A DNA stretch of 64,000 nucleotides from Aestuariibaculum sediminum (GCF_014596945.1 NZ_JACVXB010000006.1:125770-189769), one strand, 5' to 3'. Positions 28,067 to 38,423 are shown, counted from the first letter of the stretch. A program made the numbers and translations. The notes: generated by a model not told the origin, from the sequence alone.

Positions 28067-29136
28067 TTTACTGATGAATTATAATCAAAATAATTACTTA
28101 ATAGAGCCACCACATAACTATAACTTTCCATGCCTTTTGTTTGCTGATTTGCTTTTAGATAATTACTGTAAAACAATTTAAAAAGGGGTTCAAATGGATT
28201 TTGATGTGCTTCCCAAAAATCTCGTGTTTCTTTGTAATTTTTTAAAATCCCTTCATTAACATCAGCTATTAAATCTTCATAAAGGCATTCGTCTCTTGAA
28301 TAAATTTCATTCAAACAGTAGCGTAAACCAAAGGTGTATCCTGCATAATTAAAGTATATGTCGTCATGATTAATAGCTGCGAGACAACCTATAAAATTAG
28401 CCTCATTTTCGGCGGCATAACCCAATTGATGAGCTATTTCGTGCGACGAAGTCGTGGGGATTTTAATGGTTGGGATTATGGCATCAACCTGAGCTTCATT
28501 TGTTAATGGGTTTAAGTAACCGCTAAACCCCATATAGGTTAGCGGATAACTAAAAAGTGATTTTTTAACGCTCTTTGGATGATAATCCAAATGAGGGAAA
28601 ATAGATTTCAAGTTTTGGTAACCCAGCGGAGCTAAATTCAAAATTTCCGATTTATTGTATGGTATTACTACCTTAACAGTATCGTTCTGAGTGATTTTTA
28701 GATGAATTTTGTTTGAAGTATTAATAAGTTTGTTGGTTACATCAACTAATTGCTCAGTGGTATAATCTGCATTTAAATTTAAATTTTTATGTAGTGGTAG
28801 TCGGTGGTAGTTTAGCCCCCAGCACAAATGAAACAAACCATAAACGATTGAAACTGCTGCAAAAATATCAATGAGCCATTGGATGGTATCGCGATAAACA
28901 CGTTTTCGATTTAAAAATAACCAACGTACAATGTAAATTAATGCTAAAGCATATATTACGTCTCCAAATGAAAAGGGGAACCATCCCAGAAAAAATCGAA
29001 ATATTTTAGAAATTAAAGGGTAAACACCATTGCTGTAATACGTTTCAATAAATTCAGGGTGCTTGGATAATAGTTTAACTAAAAGGTATTGCGGTACAAG
29101 AAGTAGGGCTATAATGGTTTTATTCTTTTTCGGCAT
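28063..29136 (-). CDS. DUF3810 integral-membrane protein with HExxH zinc motif
   Basis: 357 aa. Three N-terminal membrane segments (about 8-22, 55-72, 88-108) precede a soluble domain with H232-E233-x-x-H236 (TSSHEIAHQLGYAAENEAN) and nearby E243 and E245, plus YMGFSGYLNP at 201-210. This is the DUF3810 family of Gram-positive and Bacteroidota membrane proteins, which has gluzincin-type metallopeptidase features but no known substrate. Its stop overlaps the convergent TonB receptor stop by 4 bases. Confidence 0.85.
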   Translation of the reverse strand: MPKKNKTIIALLLVPQYLLVKLLSKHPEFIETYYSNGVYPLISKIFRFFLGWFPFSFGDVIYALALIYIVRWLFLNRKRVYRDTIQWLIDIFAAVSIVYGLFHLCWGLNYHRLPLHKNLNLNADYTTEQLVDVTNKLINTSNKIHLKITQNDTVKVVIPYNKSEILNLAPLGYQNLKSIFPHLDYHPKSVKKSLFSYPLTYMGFSGYLNPLTNEAQVDAIIPTIKIPTTSSHEIAHQLGYAAENEANFIGCLAAINHDDIYFNYAGYTFGLRYCLNEIYSRDECLYEDLIADVNEGILKNYKETRDFWEAHQNPFEPLFKLFYSNYLKANQQTKGMESYSYVVALLSNYFDYNSSVN

Positions 29137-29286
29137 GATTCAAAAATAATAAAAATAAGTGCCCGACAATCGGTAATTAAGTCTAGATTTTATTTAAGTT
29201 CAACTTTAATTTGTTTACTTAATTTTTTGTTATAATAACGATGCCACATCTACTAGCAGTAAATGTTAAAGTCATTACTGTTTTGT

Positions 29287-29294
29287 TACCTTTG
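29287..29294 (+). promoter_or_regulatory. Candidate -7 element for pepD
   Basis: TACCTTTG, 21 bases before the pepD ATG. No good -33 TTG is found at the right distance. Confidence 0.4.
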
Positions 29295-29315
29295 TAGTAA
29301 CAAAAAAATGATATA

Positions 29316-30785
29316 ATGAGTTCAGAAATAAGACAACTTCAACCCCAACAAGTTTGGAATAAATTTGCCGATTTAAATGCTGTGCCAAGGCCTTCTAAAA
29401 AAGAAGGTAAGGTTATTGCTTTTATGAAAGCTTTTGGTGAAAATCTAGGATTGGAAACTCTGGTTGATGCCGTTGGAAATGTGATTATTAAAAAGCCAGC
29501 AACGTCAGGAATGGAAGACAGAACGACCGTTGTTATGCAATCACATCTCGATATGGTACATCAAAAAAATAACGATACAGTTTTTGATTTTGAGACACAG
29601 GGCATCGATATGTATGTAGATGGAGATTGGGTTCGTGCAAAAGGCACAACCTTGGGTGCTGATAACGGTTTAGGCGTTGCTACAATAATGGCCGTTTTAG
29701 AAAGTGAAACGATTGCACATCCTGCTATTGAAGCTTTGTTTACTATCGATGAGGAAACAGGAATGACTGGAGCAATGGGATTAGAAGCAGGATTGTTGTC
29801 GGGTGGCATTCTTCTTAATTTAGATACAGAAGAAGATGATGAAATAGGCGTTGGATGCGCTGGTGGTATTGATATTACCGCAACCAGAGCATATGTTGAA
29901 GAAGAAACACCAGAGTTTAAAATAGGATTCGAGATTAAGGTAAAAGGGCTGCAGGGAGGCCATTCAGGAATGCAAATTCATGAAGGATTAGGTAATGCCA
30001 ATAAGATTATGAATCGTTTATTGTTTGACGGTTTTGAAAATTTTGGTTTACGAATTTCTCAAATAGAAGGAGGTAGTTTACGTAATGCTATTCCTCGTGA
30101 AAGTACGGCTATTGTTGCTATTGACGGGATTCATGAAGAAGCCTTTTTATTAGAAATGCAACTTTTAGCTGATACCATAAAAAGTGAGTATAAGACAATG
30201 GAACCAGATTTAGAAATAATCGTTTCTAAATGTGAGACACCAGAAAAAATAATGGATTTAGGTGTTCAGGAAGGTTTTACAAGAGCAATATATGCGGCGC
30301 ACAACGGCGTGTATCGAATGAGTGCGGATATTCCTGATTTGGTAGAAACATCAAATAATATAGCTAAAGTCGTTTTAAAAGAAGGAAAAATTCATGTTGG
30401 CTGTTTAACAAGATCTTCTGTAGAGAGCTCTAAAATGGATTTGGCCAACACTTTAAGAGCAACTTTTGAATTAACAGGATGCGAAGTGGATTTCTCAGGG
30501 GATTATCCTGGTTGGGCGCCTAATATGGATTCTGCTATTCTGAAGGTTATGACAAAATTGTATGAAGATTTGAATGGTGAAAAACCTCATGTTGCTGCAT
30601 GTCATGCTGGTTTAGAATGTGGCATCCTTGGTCAAAATTATCCAAATATGGATATGATTAGTTTTGGACCAAATATTAAGGGGGCACACTCACCCGACGA
30701 GCGTGCTCAAATATCTTCGGTTAAGAAATATTGGAATTTCGTATTAGAGATATTGAAGAATATTCCTGTTAATAATGTTAAATAA
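29316..30785 (+). CDS. pepD: Cytosolic aminoacyl-histidine dipeptidase (M20 family)
   Basis: 489 aa. Two-zinc dipeptidase that cleaves Xaa-His and other unblocked dipeptides in the cytoplasm; there is no signal peptide. M20 marks: SHLDMVHQ (first zinc ligand and catalytic Asp), LGADNGLG (bridging Asp), DEETGMTGA (catalytic Glu), LNLDTEED, then GGHSGMQIH in the lid domain and CHAGLECG and AHSPDE at the end. The first residues (LQPQQVWNKFADLNAVPRPSKKEGK) are typical for PepD. Length is normal. It is monocistronic. Confidence 0.95.
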   Translation: MSSEIRQLQPQQVWNKFADLNAVPRPSKKEGKVIAFMKAFGENLGLETLVDAVGNVIIKKPATSGMEDRTTVVMQSHLDMVHQKNNDTVFDFETQGIDMYVDGDWVRAKGTTLGADNGLGVATIMAVLESETIAHPAIEALFTIDEETGMTGAMGLEAGLLSGGILLNLDTEEDDEIGVGCAGGIDITATRAYVEEETPEFKIGFEIKVKGLQGGHSGMQIHEGLGNANKIMNRLLFDGFENFGLRISQIEGGSLRNAIPRESTAIVAIDGIHEEAFLLEMQLLADTIKSEYKTMEPDLEIIVSKCETPEKIMDLGVQEGFTRAIYAAHNGVYRMSADIPDLVETSNNIAKVVLKEGKIHVGCLTRSSVESSKMDLANTLRATFELTGCEVDFSGDYPGWAPNMDSAILKVMTKLYEDLNGEKPHVAACHAGLECGILGQNYPNMDMISFGPNIKGAHSPDERAQISSVKKYWNFVLEILKNIPVNNVK

Positions 30786-30936
30786 AACGTATTTCAACGT
30801 GATTATTTGCGTTTTATCGATATTTTATATATTTTAGTATCAGATTTTAAAAAGCATATTTTTTGAATGAAACATAAAGTAAGCCCCATAGGTCTCTAAA
30901 AAGAAACATTCAAATTTATGCTTTTCAAAATTAGTT

Positions 30937-31158
30937 TCATGGAACCGGGTCGTATCCCGAGCCACCCCAAGGGTGGCAACTACATATTCGTTTAATGGCC
31001 AACCAGCCACCTTTAAACACCCCATGCTTTTGAAGTGCTTCTTTGCTGTAATGTGAACAGGTTGGAGTGTATCTACAAGTTGCAGGTGTTAATGGAGATA
31101 TTACTGTTTGATATACTTTTATTAAAAAAATAAAAGGAGCAACAAGTAGTTTTTTCAT
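30937..31158 (-). CDS. yidD: Membrane protein insertion efficiency factor YidD
   Basis: 73 aa. An amphipathic N-terminal helix (residues 1-20, [17 protein letters not shown]) is followed by the conserved core [15 protein letters not shown] and [18 protein letters not shown]. YidD helps YidC insert membrane proteins. In many bacteria it sits with rpmH-rnpA-yidC; here it is isolated downstream of cysS on the same strand, separated from it by the hairpin at 31184-31237. Confidence 0.93.
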   Translation of the reverse strand: MKKLLVAPFIFLIKVYQTVISPLTPATCRYTPTCSHYSKEALQKHGVFKGGWLAIKRICSCHPWGGSGYDPVP

Positions 31159-31183
31159 TGAGAAATAAAATTAAAACAGAATA

Positions 31184-31237
31184 AGTAAGAGCGGAATCAT
31201 ATCAATAAATTGCATTCGACTCCGCTCTTATTTTTTG
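31184..31237 (-). terminator. Terminator after cysS
   Basis: Perfect 10-base arms TAAGAGCGGA (31186-31195) and TCCGCTCTTA (31221-31230), 25-base loop, A/T tracts outside. The strand fits termination of cysS before yidD. Confidence 0.7.
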
Positions 31238-31241
31238 ATTA

Positions 31242-32723
31242 TTAATTTACAGAAAACGTTGTTCCGTCTTTGCCATCTTTTAACTGGATACCAGAATTAG
31301 CCAGTTCATCACGTATTTTGTCAGATAAGGCAAAATCTTTATTGGCTCGCGCTTCTTGTCTTAGTTGTATTAAAATATCAACGGCCGCCGATAATTTATC
31401 TGTACCTGAGTTTGTTTTGCTTACATTTTCAAGCCCTAATACATCGAAAGTGAAAATGTTAATAGTGTCCTTTAATGTCTTTAAATCGTTTTCAGTTAAT
31501 GTTGCTTTTCCGTCTTTAATTTGATTTATAAATTTTACTGCTTCAAATAAGTGGGCAATTAAAATTGGCGAATTAAAATCATCGTTCATAGCATCGTAAC
31601 AAGCCTTTTTCCATGCGTTAAGGTCTATTGTTGAAGCGCTTGAAGCTGTCAGACCATCTAACAAATTGATAGCTTCCATTAGCCTTAAAAACCCTTTTTC
31701 ACTCGCCAGTAAACCATCGTCAGTTAAGTCTAAAACACTGCGGTAATGTGCTTGAGCAATGAAAAAACGTATAACACTAGGAGCAAAAGCCTTACTGAAA
31801 AACTTATTGTTTCCAGAAAGCAATTCGTCTGGATTTACTGTGTTTCCTGTTGTTTTAGACATGCGCTGTCCATTAAGTTCCAGCATATTAGCATGCATCC
31901 AATAATTGACAGGAGTTTCTCCTTTGGCAGCTTCATTTTGAGCAATTTCACATTCGTGATGCGGGAATTTTAAATCCATACCGCCACCGTGAATGTCGAA
32001 TCGGTCACCTAAATATTTGGTGCTCATAGCAGTGCACTCAAGATGCCAGCCAGGAAATCCATCGCCCCAAGGTGAGGGCCAACGCATAATATGCTGAGGT
32101 TCTGCTTTTTTCCATAGTGCAAAATCCTGCGGATTCTTTTTGTCACTTTGTCCGTCTAATTCACGAGTGTTGTGAATTAAATCTTCCAACTTACGTTTAC
32201 TTAATTTTCCGTATTCGTGACTTTCATTAAATTTATGAACATCGAAATATACCGAACCATTAACTTCGTACGCAAAGCCATTATCGATAATATTTTTTAT
32301 AAGTTCTATTTGTTCTATAATATGTCCCGTGGCTGTGGGTTCTATACTTGGCGGAAGGAAATTGAACGTATTTAATATATTGTGAAAATCTACAGTATAG
32401 CGTTGCACAACTTCCATCGGTTCAATTTGTTCTAATCGTGCCTTTTTTGTGATTTTATCTTCACCCGCATCAGCATCATTTTCTAAATGACCTGCATCTG
32501 TTATATTTCTTACATAACGTACTTTATAACCTAAATGCTTAAGATACCTAAAAATCATATCAAAAGACATAAATGTTCTTACATTGCCTAAATGCACGTT
32601 ACTGTATACGGTTGGGCCACATACATACATGCCAACATGGCCGTCGTTAATAGGTTTAAAAAGTTCTTTCTTTCCTGTAAGTGAATTATAAATACTTATG
32701 TGTTGATCTTTAAAAAGCTGCAT
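31242..32723 (-). CDS. cysS: Cysteine-tRNA ligase
   Basis: 493 aa class I synthetase. It charges tRNA-Cys. Zinc ligands C35 (YVCGPTVY), C230, H255 and E259 are visible, as are the HIGH-type motif HLGN at 44-47 and a KMSKS-type motif RMSKT at 287-291. The C-terminal DALR-like and anticodon domain is complete (ending [11 protein letters not shown]). The length is slightly over the 460 aa of the E. coli enzyme. Confidence 0.97.
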   Translation of the reverse strand: MQLFKDQHISIYNSLTGKKELFKPINDGHVGMYVCGPTVYSNVHLGNVRTFMSFDMIFRYLKHLGYKVRYVRNITDAGHLENDADAGEDKITKKARLEQIEPMEVVQRYTVDFHNILNTFNFLPPSIEPTATGHIIEQIELIKNIIDNGFAYEVNGSVYFDVHKFNESHEYGKLSKRKLEDLIHNTRELDGQSDKKNPQDFALWKKAEPQHIMRWPSPWGDGFPGWHLECTAMSTKYLGDRFDIHGGGMDLKFPHHECEIAQNEAAKGETPVNYWMHANMLELNGQRMSKTTGNTVNPDELLSGNNKFFSKAFAPSVIRFFIAQAHYRSVLDLTDDGLLASEKGFLRLMEAINLLDGLTASSASTIDLNAWKKACYDAMNDDFNSPILIAHLFEAVKFINQIKDGKATLTENDLKTLKDTINIFTFDVLGLENVSKTNSGTDKLSAAVDILIQLRQEARANKDFALSDKIRDELANSGIQLKDGKDGTTFSVN

Positions 32724-32853
32724 TGATATGTGCGGTTTGTAGTTTAATGATTGAATTCAGGTTTTTATAAACGAATGTTGATAAGAGATCAATAAGGCAT
32801 ATCTTAATTCGTTAAAATCTTATTTAGATTCAACGCTTAAACTATAACATTAG

Positions 32854-33531
32854 TTAAAATTTGGTATCTAATTTTATGTAATCTAAAAACTCTCTTCGAA
32901 CGGCTTCTTCCTTAAATTTACCGCCAAATTCAGAGGTAACTGTACTACTTTCTATATCGCGAATACCTCTGGAGTTAACGCATAAATGTTTAGCGTCTAC
33001 AACACATGCTACATCTTCGGTGCCTAAAACGTCCTGAAGTTCTTTAACTATTTGAATGGTTAAGCGCTCTTGTACTTGTGGTCGTTTCGCATAGTAATCA
33101 ACGATACGATTCATTTTTGATAATCCAACAACTGAACCATTAGAAATGTAGGCAATATGTGCTTTTCCAACGATAGGGAGTAAATGGTGTTCGCACGTTG
33201 AGTAAACCGTAATGTTTTTTTCCACAAGCATTTCACCATACTTATACTTGTTGTCAAAAGTAGAAGCGCTAGGTTTTTTATTTGGATCTAAACCGCCAAA
33301 AATTTCTTTTACAAACATTTTTGCTACACGGTTAGGCGTACCTCTTAAACTGTCGTCGGTTAAGTCTAGCCCTAAGGTTTCCATAATATGACGGACATCG
33401 TCTTTTATAATTTCTATTTTTTCTTCATTAGAAAGCTTAAAAGCATCACCACGCATAGGAGTGTCTGATGAAGTTCCAATGTGGTCGTCTCCTAAAGATT
33501 CAAATTCTTCTATGTTATTCTCAATTTTCAT
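32854..33531 (-). CDS. folE: GTP cyclohydrolase I
   Basis: 225 aa. It makes 7,8-dihydroneopterin triphosphate from GTP, the first step of folate synthesis. Zinc ligands C113, H116 and C184 are present (STCEHHLLP; HLCVNSRG), with GLSKMNRIVDYYAKRPQVQERL as the core. The N-terminal 45 residues are a variable acidic extension. folP lies about 14 kb away, so the pathway is not clustered. A minus-strand -7-like TATCTTTG is at 33608-33601. Confidence 0.96.
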   Translation of the reverse strand: MKIENNIEEFESLGDDHIGTSSDTPMRGDAFKLSNEEKIEIIKDDVRHIMETLGLDLTDDSLRGTPNRVAKMFVKEIFGGLDPNKKPSASTFDNKYKYGEMLVEKNITVYSTCEHHLLPIVGKAHIAYISNGSVVGLSKMNRIVDYYAKRPQVQERLTIQIVKELQDVLGTEDVACVVDAKHLCVNSRGIRDIESSTVTSEFGGKFKEEAVRREFLDYIKLDTKF

Positions 33532-33693
33532 CTGTTCATTTCATTGTTGTTTAGTTGAATGATAATCATATCATTAACCAAAAAAATCACTTTAAGTTTG
33601 CAAAGATAAGCAAAACAGTTTTGTTATGATTTGTATTATTAAACAATTAATTTAGAGGGTCTGTCTGTTTTTATCTCTATTAATTACATTTAA

Positions 33694-33730
33694 AAAGAAA
33701 AAAGCCTGAATTTTAGTATTCAAGCTTTAT
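33694..33730 (-). terminator. Terminator after the FadL-like gene
   Basis: On the minus strand: AAAGCTTGAA, loop, TTCAGGCTTT (one mismatch), then a run of T. Confidence 0.7.
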
Positions 33731-33751
33731 GTATTGTTGATGTAATTCTTT

Positions 33752-35269
33752 TTATAAGTTAAAACTTAATGAAAAAGTAACGTTCGAATTGGTTTGGTCT
33801 ATTGAAGCTGTTTCTATTAAACCAACATTATATAGAGGTGTTTCAAATGAACGTTGTGCTTGGTCGAACGCGAGATCAAATTTTACGTTGCCAAAATTAT
33901 AACCGAGCCCAACAGAAAAACCGTTTAAATCGCCTACTGTTACCCCATTGGTGTATGGGCTTTCTTCATAGCGGTAACCACCTCTAAGGCTAAGTTGTTT
34001 TATTCTATATTCTCCTCCAATACGATATGTAGAAGCCGCCGTAAAAATATTGCTCATTATATTATTTTGGTCGGCATAAAAGGCATCGGAAGTTGGTTTG
34101 AATTTTGTGTTTCCATAATCTTTATACGAATAATCGAAACTTATCAAGCCTTGAGTACCAAAAATATAAGCTAAGCTTCCGGTTAATTTTCCAGGTGTTT
34201 GAAGTTGGTATTGCGGATAAATGTTAATGATTGACGGAAGGTATTCAACATCAGGTTCGGCAAGGTTTGTATTAATATATTGTGTGGTTTCTTCTCTTAT
34301 AGTATACCATGTTGGAGAATCGTAAGTAGCGCCGACTCTAAATTCATTCGTTACTTTTAATATACCACCTAGTTGAAAAGAAAACCCGTTACCAGTTGTT
34401 GATAAGGAATTGTCAAAATCAATAAATTCGATATCACCTCCATTAAAATTGTCTTCCATCAAGCTTGTTACACGATCATAATCAATAAAATGCGAATTTA
34501 AGTTAAGTCCTAAATACAAATTGTCTTGATATTGTGTGGCAAAATTAAATGATATTTTTCCATTATAACCAGTTGAAATATAGGCGTAATCGTGGGCAAA
34601 ATTACCCGTTGCAACATTAGCAACATAGGATGTGTTATCGTCAGTATCAGTAACAGGGTCTAAAACATACGCTTGGTAACCTAAAAAAGCTTGCTGGTGC
34701 CCAAATCCAAATCGAGATCCAATATCCTGATACGCATCTTCAATAAACCTGTCATTGAGTGAAATTTCATCTAAACGAACACCATTGGCGTAGTCATAAA
34801 AATAACTGGCTATAGAGTTGCTAAATTGACCATCATCGTTGGTGTTAGTTCCAATAGCATTCCATGCATTTTCATGGTTGTTTGTTTTCTCATAAGCGAC
34901 ACTCAAAGAAAATTTGCGCCACGGGGAATTATTCCGAGCAGCAAAAACAAAAGCCGCTCCACCTTGGTTTAAATCAAATTTAGAAGTGTTTATTTTGTTG
35001 AAACCATTAAAGTATTGGGTTTCATTTTTTACATCTGTATTTGACAGTGAAAAGGAAACATGACTGGCATTAAAAACGGCCGAGCTGGCAGGGTTTATAC
35101 TCACTGCACTCATATCGCCACCTAAGGCACCAAAAGCCCCGCTTAAAGCTCTAAAACGAGCGGTTCCCTGAATTTCATCCTGCGAGTATCGCAGGGCGTC
35201 ACTGATATCTTGGGCATTAATAGCACACACCGATAACATACCTAGTAGAAATAGGTTTAAGGTTTTCAT
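33752..35269 (-). CDS. OmpP1/FadL-family outer-membrane transport protein
   Basis: 505 aa. Signal peptide (MKTLNLFLLGMLSVCAINAQ) followed by DISDALRYSQDEIQGTARFRALSGAFGALGGDMSAVSINPASSA in outline: the ARxxxLGGAFxALGGDxSAxxxNPAG(S) pattern is the FadL/OmpP1 N-terminal hatch. The rest consists of beta strands with many aromatic residues and ends with VTFSLSFNL. FadL proteins take up hydrophobic compounds, such as fatty acids, through a lateral opening. It follows the Trp-repeat lipoprotein (35301-36425) after 31 bases on the same strand, so the two probably share an operon. Confidence 0.85.
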   Translation of the reverse strand: MKTLNLFLLGMLSVCAINAQDISDALRYSQDEIQGTARFRALSGAFGALGGDMSAVSINPASSAVFNASHVSFSLSNTDVKNETQYFNGFNKINTSKFDLNQGGAAFVFAARNNSPWRKFSLSVAYEKTNNHENAWNAIGTNTNDDGQFSNSIASYFYDYANGVRLDEISLNDRFIEDAYQDIGSRFGFGHQQAFLGYQAYVLDPVTDTDDNTSYVANVATGNFAHDYAYISTGYNGKISFNFATQYQDNLYLGLNLNSHFIDYDRVTSLMEDNFNGGDIEFIDFDNSLSTTGNGFSFQLGGILKVTNEFRVGATYDSPTWYTIREETTQYINTNLAEPDVEYLPSIINIYPQYQLQTPGKLTGSLAYIFGTQGLISFDYSYKDYGNTKFKPTSDAFYADQNNIMSNIFTAASTYRIGGEYRIKQLSLRGGYRYEESPYTNGVTVGDLNGFSVGLGYNFGNVKFDLAFDQAQRSFETPLYNVGLIETASIDQTNSNVTFSLSFNL

Positions 35270-35300
35270 ATATTTTTCTTTTTCTTTTTTTTATTGAATT

Positions 35301-36425
35301 TTATCGTCTTCCACCACTAGATGATCTAGAGCCTCCACTTGAACGACTGCTACTGCCAGATGATCTCGATACGCCAGAACTTGATCTGGAACTTGAACCA
35401 GAACTGTAGCTGCGACTTGGTGTGTAGCTGCCACTGTTCGAAGATGATCTTCTAGAATAGTTGCTATTGCTATTCGAGTTTGAAGGTGTGTAGCTTCTAC
35501 TTGTTGTTCTTCTAGTTGATGATGAAGCTCTTGAGGTAGAATTTCTAGAAGGTGCATATGTTGACGAGGAACGTCTTTGCGTTGTTGAGGTTGCACGTGT
35601 TCCATTCGTATTATAACTACGTCTGTCGGCACTAACACCATTTCTGTTAATACTGCTTCTTCGCGTTACATATTTAGATTGTGTGTCCGAATTGCTACTA
35701 CCTCTTCTGTTAACAGAAGAACTTGCAATCGCTCGGTTACTGTAGCTGCCTCTTCGGCTTGCACTGTAGGCAATATTTCTTCTATCGTATATTCCGTTAT
35801 TACCATAATAGCCTCCGTAATATCTTCCTCTGTATGGAGATCCATAATATCCCCAGCCATTATAATAAGGACCACACCAAAAAGGGTCATAAAAGCCCCA
35901 ATTGTTCCAACCCCAGTTGTTCCAGCCCCAACCTACAGTCCAATTGTTCCATCCATAATTCCACCCGTAATTCCAACCCCAATTGTTCCAACCCCAGTTG
36001 TTCCAGCCCCAATTATTCCAATAAGGGTCACCCCAGAAACCATAACCAGTGTTAAAATTAATGGTAACATTACTATTTTCTTGACCCCAGCCGCCATAAC
36101 CTTGATAGTCGTTTAATTGCGCGTCATCCTCTGTGTATCCTGTTGTTTCATAGTCATCGATATCGGTGAAAATTTCGCTGTTAGCAATAATTTGATCAGC
36201 TTCTATAGATTTATTTTTAAAGTAATTGGAGTAATAATTACTGTTAGAATTATCTTTTGGCACTTCAACAACAGCTGCTTCATAGCGGTCGTATTGTTCT
36301 GTGCTTCCGTAAATCCCATCATTAGCGCCAACATACTGATAAGAACTACATGAAGACAAGCCAATTACCAAGCCTAAAACGGCCAAGTATGGCATTTTCT
36401 TGATTAAGTAGTTGTTAAATTGCAT
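35301..36425 (-). CDS. Lipoprotein with Trp-Asn-Gly repeats and Ser/Arg-rich tail
   Basis: 374 aa. A lipobox SSC (about 24-26) follows a hydrophobic stretch. Residues 125-170 are made of tandem WNNWGWN / WNYGWN units, then GWGYYGSPYRGRYYGGYYG. The last 170 residues are Ser/Arg/Thr-rich (RRSSS, SRSSG) with no hydrophobic core, so likely disordered. Flavobacterial genomes often carry such a protein beside a FadL-like porin and proS. The role is unknown; the aromatic repeats could bind glycans or pack at the outer-membrane surface. The repeat DNA explains the long open frames on the other strand. Confidence 0.8.
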   Translation of the reverse strand: MQFNNYLIKKMPYLAVLGLVIGLSSCSSYQYVGANDGIYGSTEQYDRYEAAVVEVPKDNSNSNYYSNYFKNKSIEADQIIANSEIFTDIDDYETTGYTEDDAQLNDYQGYGGWGQENSNVTINFNTGYGFWGDPYWNNWGWNNWGWNNWGWNYGWNYGWNNWTVGWGWNNWGWNNWGFYDPFWCGPYYNGWGYYGSPYRGRYYGGYYGNNGIYDRRNIAYSASRRGSYSNRAIASSSVNRRGSSNSDTQSKYVTRRSSINRNGVSADRRSYNTNGTRATSTTQRRSSSTYAPSRNSTSRASSSTRRTTSRSYTPSNSNSNSNYSRRSSSNSGSYTPSRSYSSGSSSRSSSGVSRSSGSSSRSSGGSRSSSGGRR

Positions 36426-36440
36426 ATCATTCGATTTTTA

Positions 36441-36471
36441 TTGTTGAACATAACAAAAATAGTTAGTTTTG
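36441..36471 (+). promoter_or_regulatory. Promoter for proS
   Basis: TTG (36441-36443), 20 bases, TAGTTTTG (36464-36471), 53 bases before the proS ATG. A minus-strand -7-like TATTTTTG (36461-36454) for the divergent lipoprotein lies in the same stretch. Confidence 0.55.
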
Positions 36472-36524
36472 CGAAACTATTTCTATATTTAACATAATCA
36501 CAATATTTGTGCCAAAATACTAAT

Positions 36525-38003
36525 ATGAGTAAAAAACTTACCAGTAGAGCAGAAGATTATTCAAAATGGTATAACGAACTTGTAGTAAAGGCTGATTTAG
36601 CCGAGAATTCTGCTGTAAGAGGTTGTATGGTAATTAAGCCTTACGGATATGCTATTTGGGAAAAAATGCAGGCGGAATTAGACCGAATGTTTAAGGAAAC
36701 AGGACATGAAAATGCTTATTTTCCATTGTTTGTTCCAAAAAGTTTATTTGAAGCCGAGGAGAAAAATGCTGAAGGATTTGCTAAAGAGTGTGCTGTTGTA
36801 ACACATTACAGGTTGCAAAACGATCCAGATAAACCAGGTAAATTAAGAGTAGATCCAGAGGCTAAACTAGAAGAAGAACTTGTTGTTAGGCCTACTTCTG
36901 AGGCTATTATCTGGAATACCTATAGAAATTGGATACAATCCTACAGAGATTTACCCATATTAATTAATCAATGGGCAAATGTGGTTCGTTGGGAAATGCG
37001 TACTCGATTGTTTTTACGTACTGCCGAGTTTTTATGGCAGGAAGGTCATACAGCTCATGAGACAAAAGCTGAAGCATTGGCAGAAGCAAAAACGATGAAT
37101 AATGTATACGCAACTTTTGTAGAAAAATTTATGGCTATTCCTGTAGTTCAAGGAGTTAAAACTGAAAGTGAACGATTTGCAGGTGCCGAAGAAACTTATT
37201 GTATAGAGGCATTGATGCAGGACGGAAAAGCACTTCAAGCAGGAACATCACATTTCTTAGGGCAGAATTTTGCAAAAGCGTTTGATGTTAAGTATGCGAA
37301 TAAAGAAGGTAAACAGGATTATGTTTGGGCTACATCATGGGGTGTTTCTACGCGTTTAATGGGGGCATTAATTATGACTCACAGTGATGATAACGGTTTG
37401 GTATTACCTCCAAACTTAGCCCCAAATCAAGTGGTGATTGTGCCTATTTATAAAAACGAAGATCAATTATCAGAAATAACCGAAGTCGCTAATACTATCA
37501 TGAGCGATTTGCGAGCTAAGGGAATTACTGTAAAATTTGATAATAGAGATACACAGCGTCCAGGTGCTAAATTTGCACAGCATGAATTACAAGGTGTGCC
37601 TTTAAGAATTGCAATTGGACCTAAAGATCTCGAAAATGGTACAGTTGAATTAGCACGACGAGACACGCTTACCAAATCTATTGTAACATTAAATGAACTC
37701 GCAGTAACTGTCGAAGAATTGCTAAAGGAGATTCAAGAGACCTTATTTAATAAGGCATTAAACTTTAGAGATACTCATGTAACAGAGGTCGATACTTTTG
37801 AGGAATTTAAGAATGTTCTTGAAACGAAAACAGGATTTGTATCTGCACATTGGGATGGAACTAATGAGACAGAAGAGAAAATAAAAGAATTAACTAAAGC
37901 TACTATTAGATGTATTCCTTTGGATATGAAGGAGGAAGAAGGTGTTTGTGTGTATTCAGGTAAGCCATCAAAAGGACGCGTTTTATTTGCTAAAGCCTAT
38001 TAA
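36525..38003 (+). CDS. proS: Proline-tRNA ligase, type 3 (eukaryote/archaea-like)
   Basis: 492 aa from the ATG at 36525 ([11 protein letters not shown]). Class II synthetase; motif 2 region [24 protein letters not shown], then the anticodon-binding domain (VVIVPIYKN) and the extra C-terminal domain ending in a Tyr (GRVLFAKAY), which marks the type 3 proline enzymes that lack the INS editing domain. RPTSEAIIW at about 128-136 is the proline-pocket motif. Type 3 is normal for Bacteroidota. The two tRNA-Glu genes follow. Confidence 0.96.
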   Translation: MSKKLTSRAEDYSKWYNELVVKADLAENSAVRGCMVIKPYGYAIWEKMQAELDRMFKETGHENAYFPLFVPKSLFEAEEKNAEGFAKECAVVTHYRLQNDPDKPGKLRVDPEAKLEEELVVRPTSEAIIWNTYRNWIQSYRDLPILINQWANVVRWEMRTRLFLRTAEFLWQEGHTAHETKAEALAEAKTMNNVYATFVEKFMAIPVVQGVKTESERFAGAEETYCIEALMQDGKALQAGTSHFLGQNFAKAFDVKYANKEGKQDYVWATSWGVSTRLMGALIMTHSDDNGLVLPPNLAPNQVVIVPIYKNEDQLSEITEVANTIMSDLRAKGITVKFDNRDTQRPGAKFAQHELQGVPLRIAIGPKDLENGTVELARRDTLTKSIVTLNELAVTVEELLKEIQETLFNKALNFRDTHVTEVDTFEEFKNVLETKTGFVSAHWDGTNETEEKIKELTKATIRCIPLDMKEEEGVCVYSGKPSKGRVLFAKAY

Positions 38004-38037
38004 TTGAAAATTTTTTTAAAAAAAAATTAATTAGGTA

Positions 38038-38067
38038 TTGCAGCATTTAAAAAAAGGTGTAATTTTG
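38038..38067 (+). promoter_or_regulatory. Promoter upstream of the first tRNA-Glu
   Basis: TTG (38038-38040), 19 bases, TAATTTTG (38060-38067). It leaves an 85-base leader before the tRNA. Confidence 0.55.
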
Positions 38068-38152
38068 CAACCGCAATCGAGAAAATTGCCAGTTATTTGA
38101 AATGTATATTACGTTAGAATTGTAAAATTCTTTCTGCATTCAAAAATACAAT

Positions 38153-38224
38153 GGCCCGTTCGTCTATCGGCTAGGACGCCAGGTTTTCATCCTGGTAAGA
38201 GGGGTTCGATTCCCCTACGGGCTA
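38153..38224 (+). tRNA. tRNA-Glu (UUC), copy 1
   Basis: 72 bases, no encoded CCA. Acceptor GGCCCGT pairs with ACGGGCT (one G-T at the end); anticodon arm CCAGG-TTTTCAT-CCTGG gives anticodon TTC; T-arm GGGG-TTCGATT-CCCC. Identical to copy 2, 100 bases downstream. Confidence 0.97.
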
Positions 38225-38270
38225 CTAATTTTCTCAATTTAACAAAGTACATTAATTTATTGAAAAGAAG

Positions 38271-38301
38271 TTGTAAGTGTAATAAATATGTGTTACATTT
38301 G
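38271..38301 (+). promoter_or_regulatory. Promoter for the second tRNA-Glu and possibly rpsT
   Basis: TTG (38271-38273), 20 bases, TACATTTG (38294-38301), 23 bases before the tRNA. It fits the Bacteroidota consensus closely. Confidence 0.65.
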
Positions 38302-38324
38302 CGCTCTCGAAAAACAATAGTAAT

Positions 38325-38396
38325 GGCCCGTTCGTCTATCGGCTAGGACGCCAGGTTTTCATCCTGGTAAGAGGGGTTCGATTCCCCTACGGGCTA
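38325..38396 (+). tRNA. tRNA-Glu (UUC), copy 2
   Basis: Identical 72-base copy of the tRNA at 38153-38224 with its own promoter. Only 27 bases separate it from rpsT. Confidence 0.97.
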
Positions 38397-38423
38397 CAAT
38401 ATTTTAATAATATATAAAAGAAA

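Noticed and set aside
35291-36353. Several long open frames on both strands in the Trp-repeat lipoprotein gene
   Set aside because: They come from the repetitive TTCCAACCCC-type DNA of the real gene in other frames and encode low-complexity peptides.
38153-38396. Two identical tRNA-Glu genes as a CRISPR-like or IS-mediated repeat
   Set aside because: The repeat is exactly the tRNA; each copy has its own promoter, so it is a simple gene duplication.
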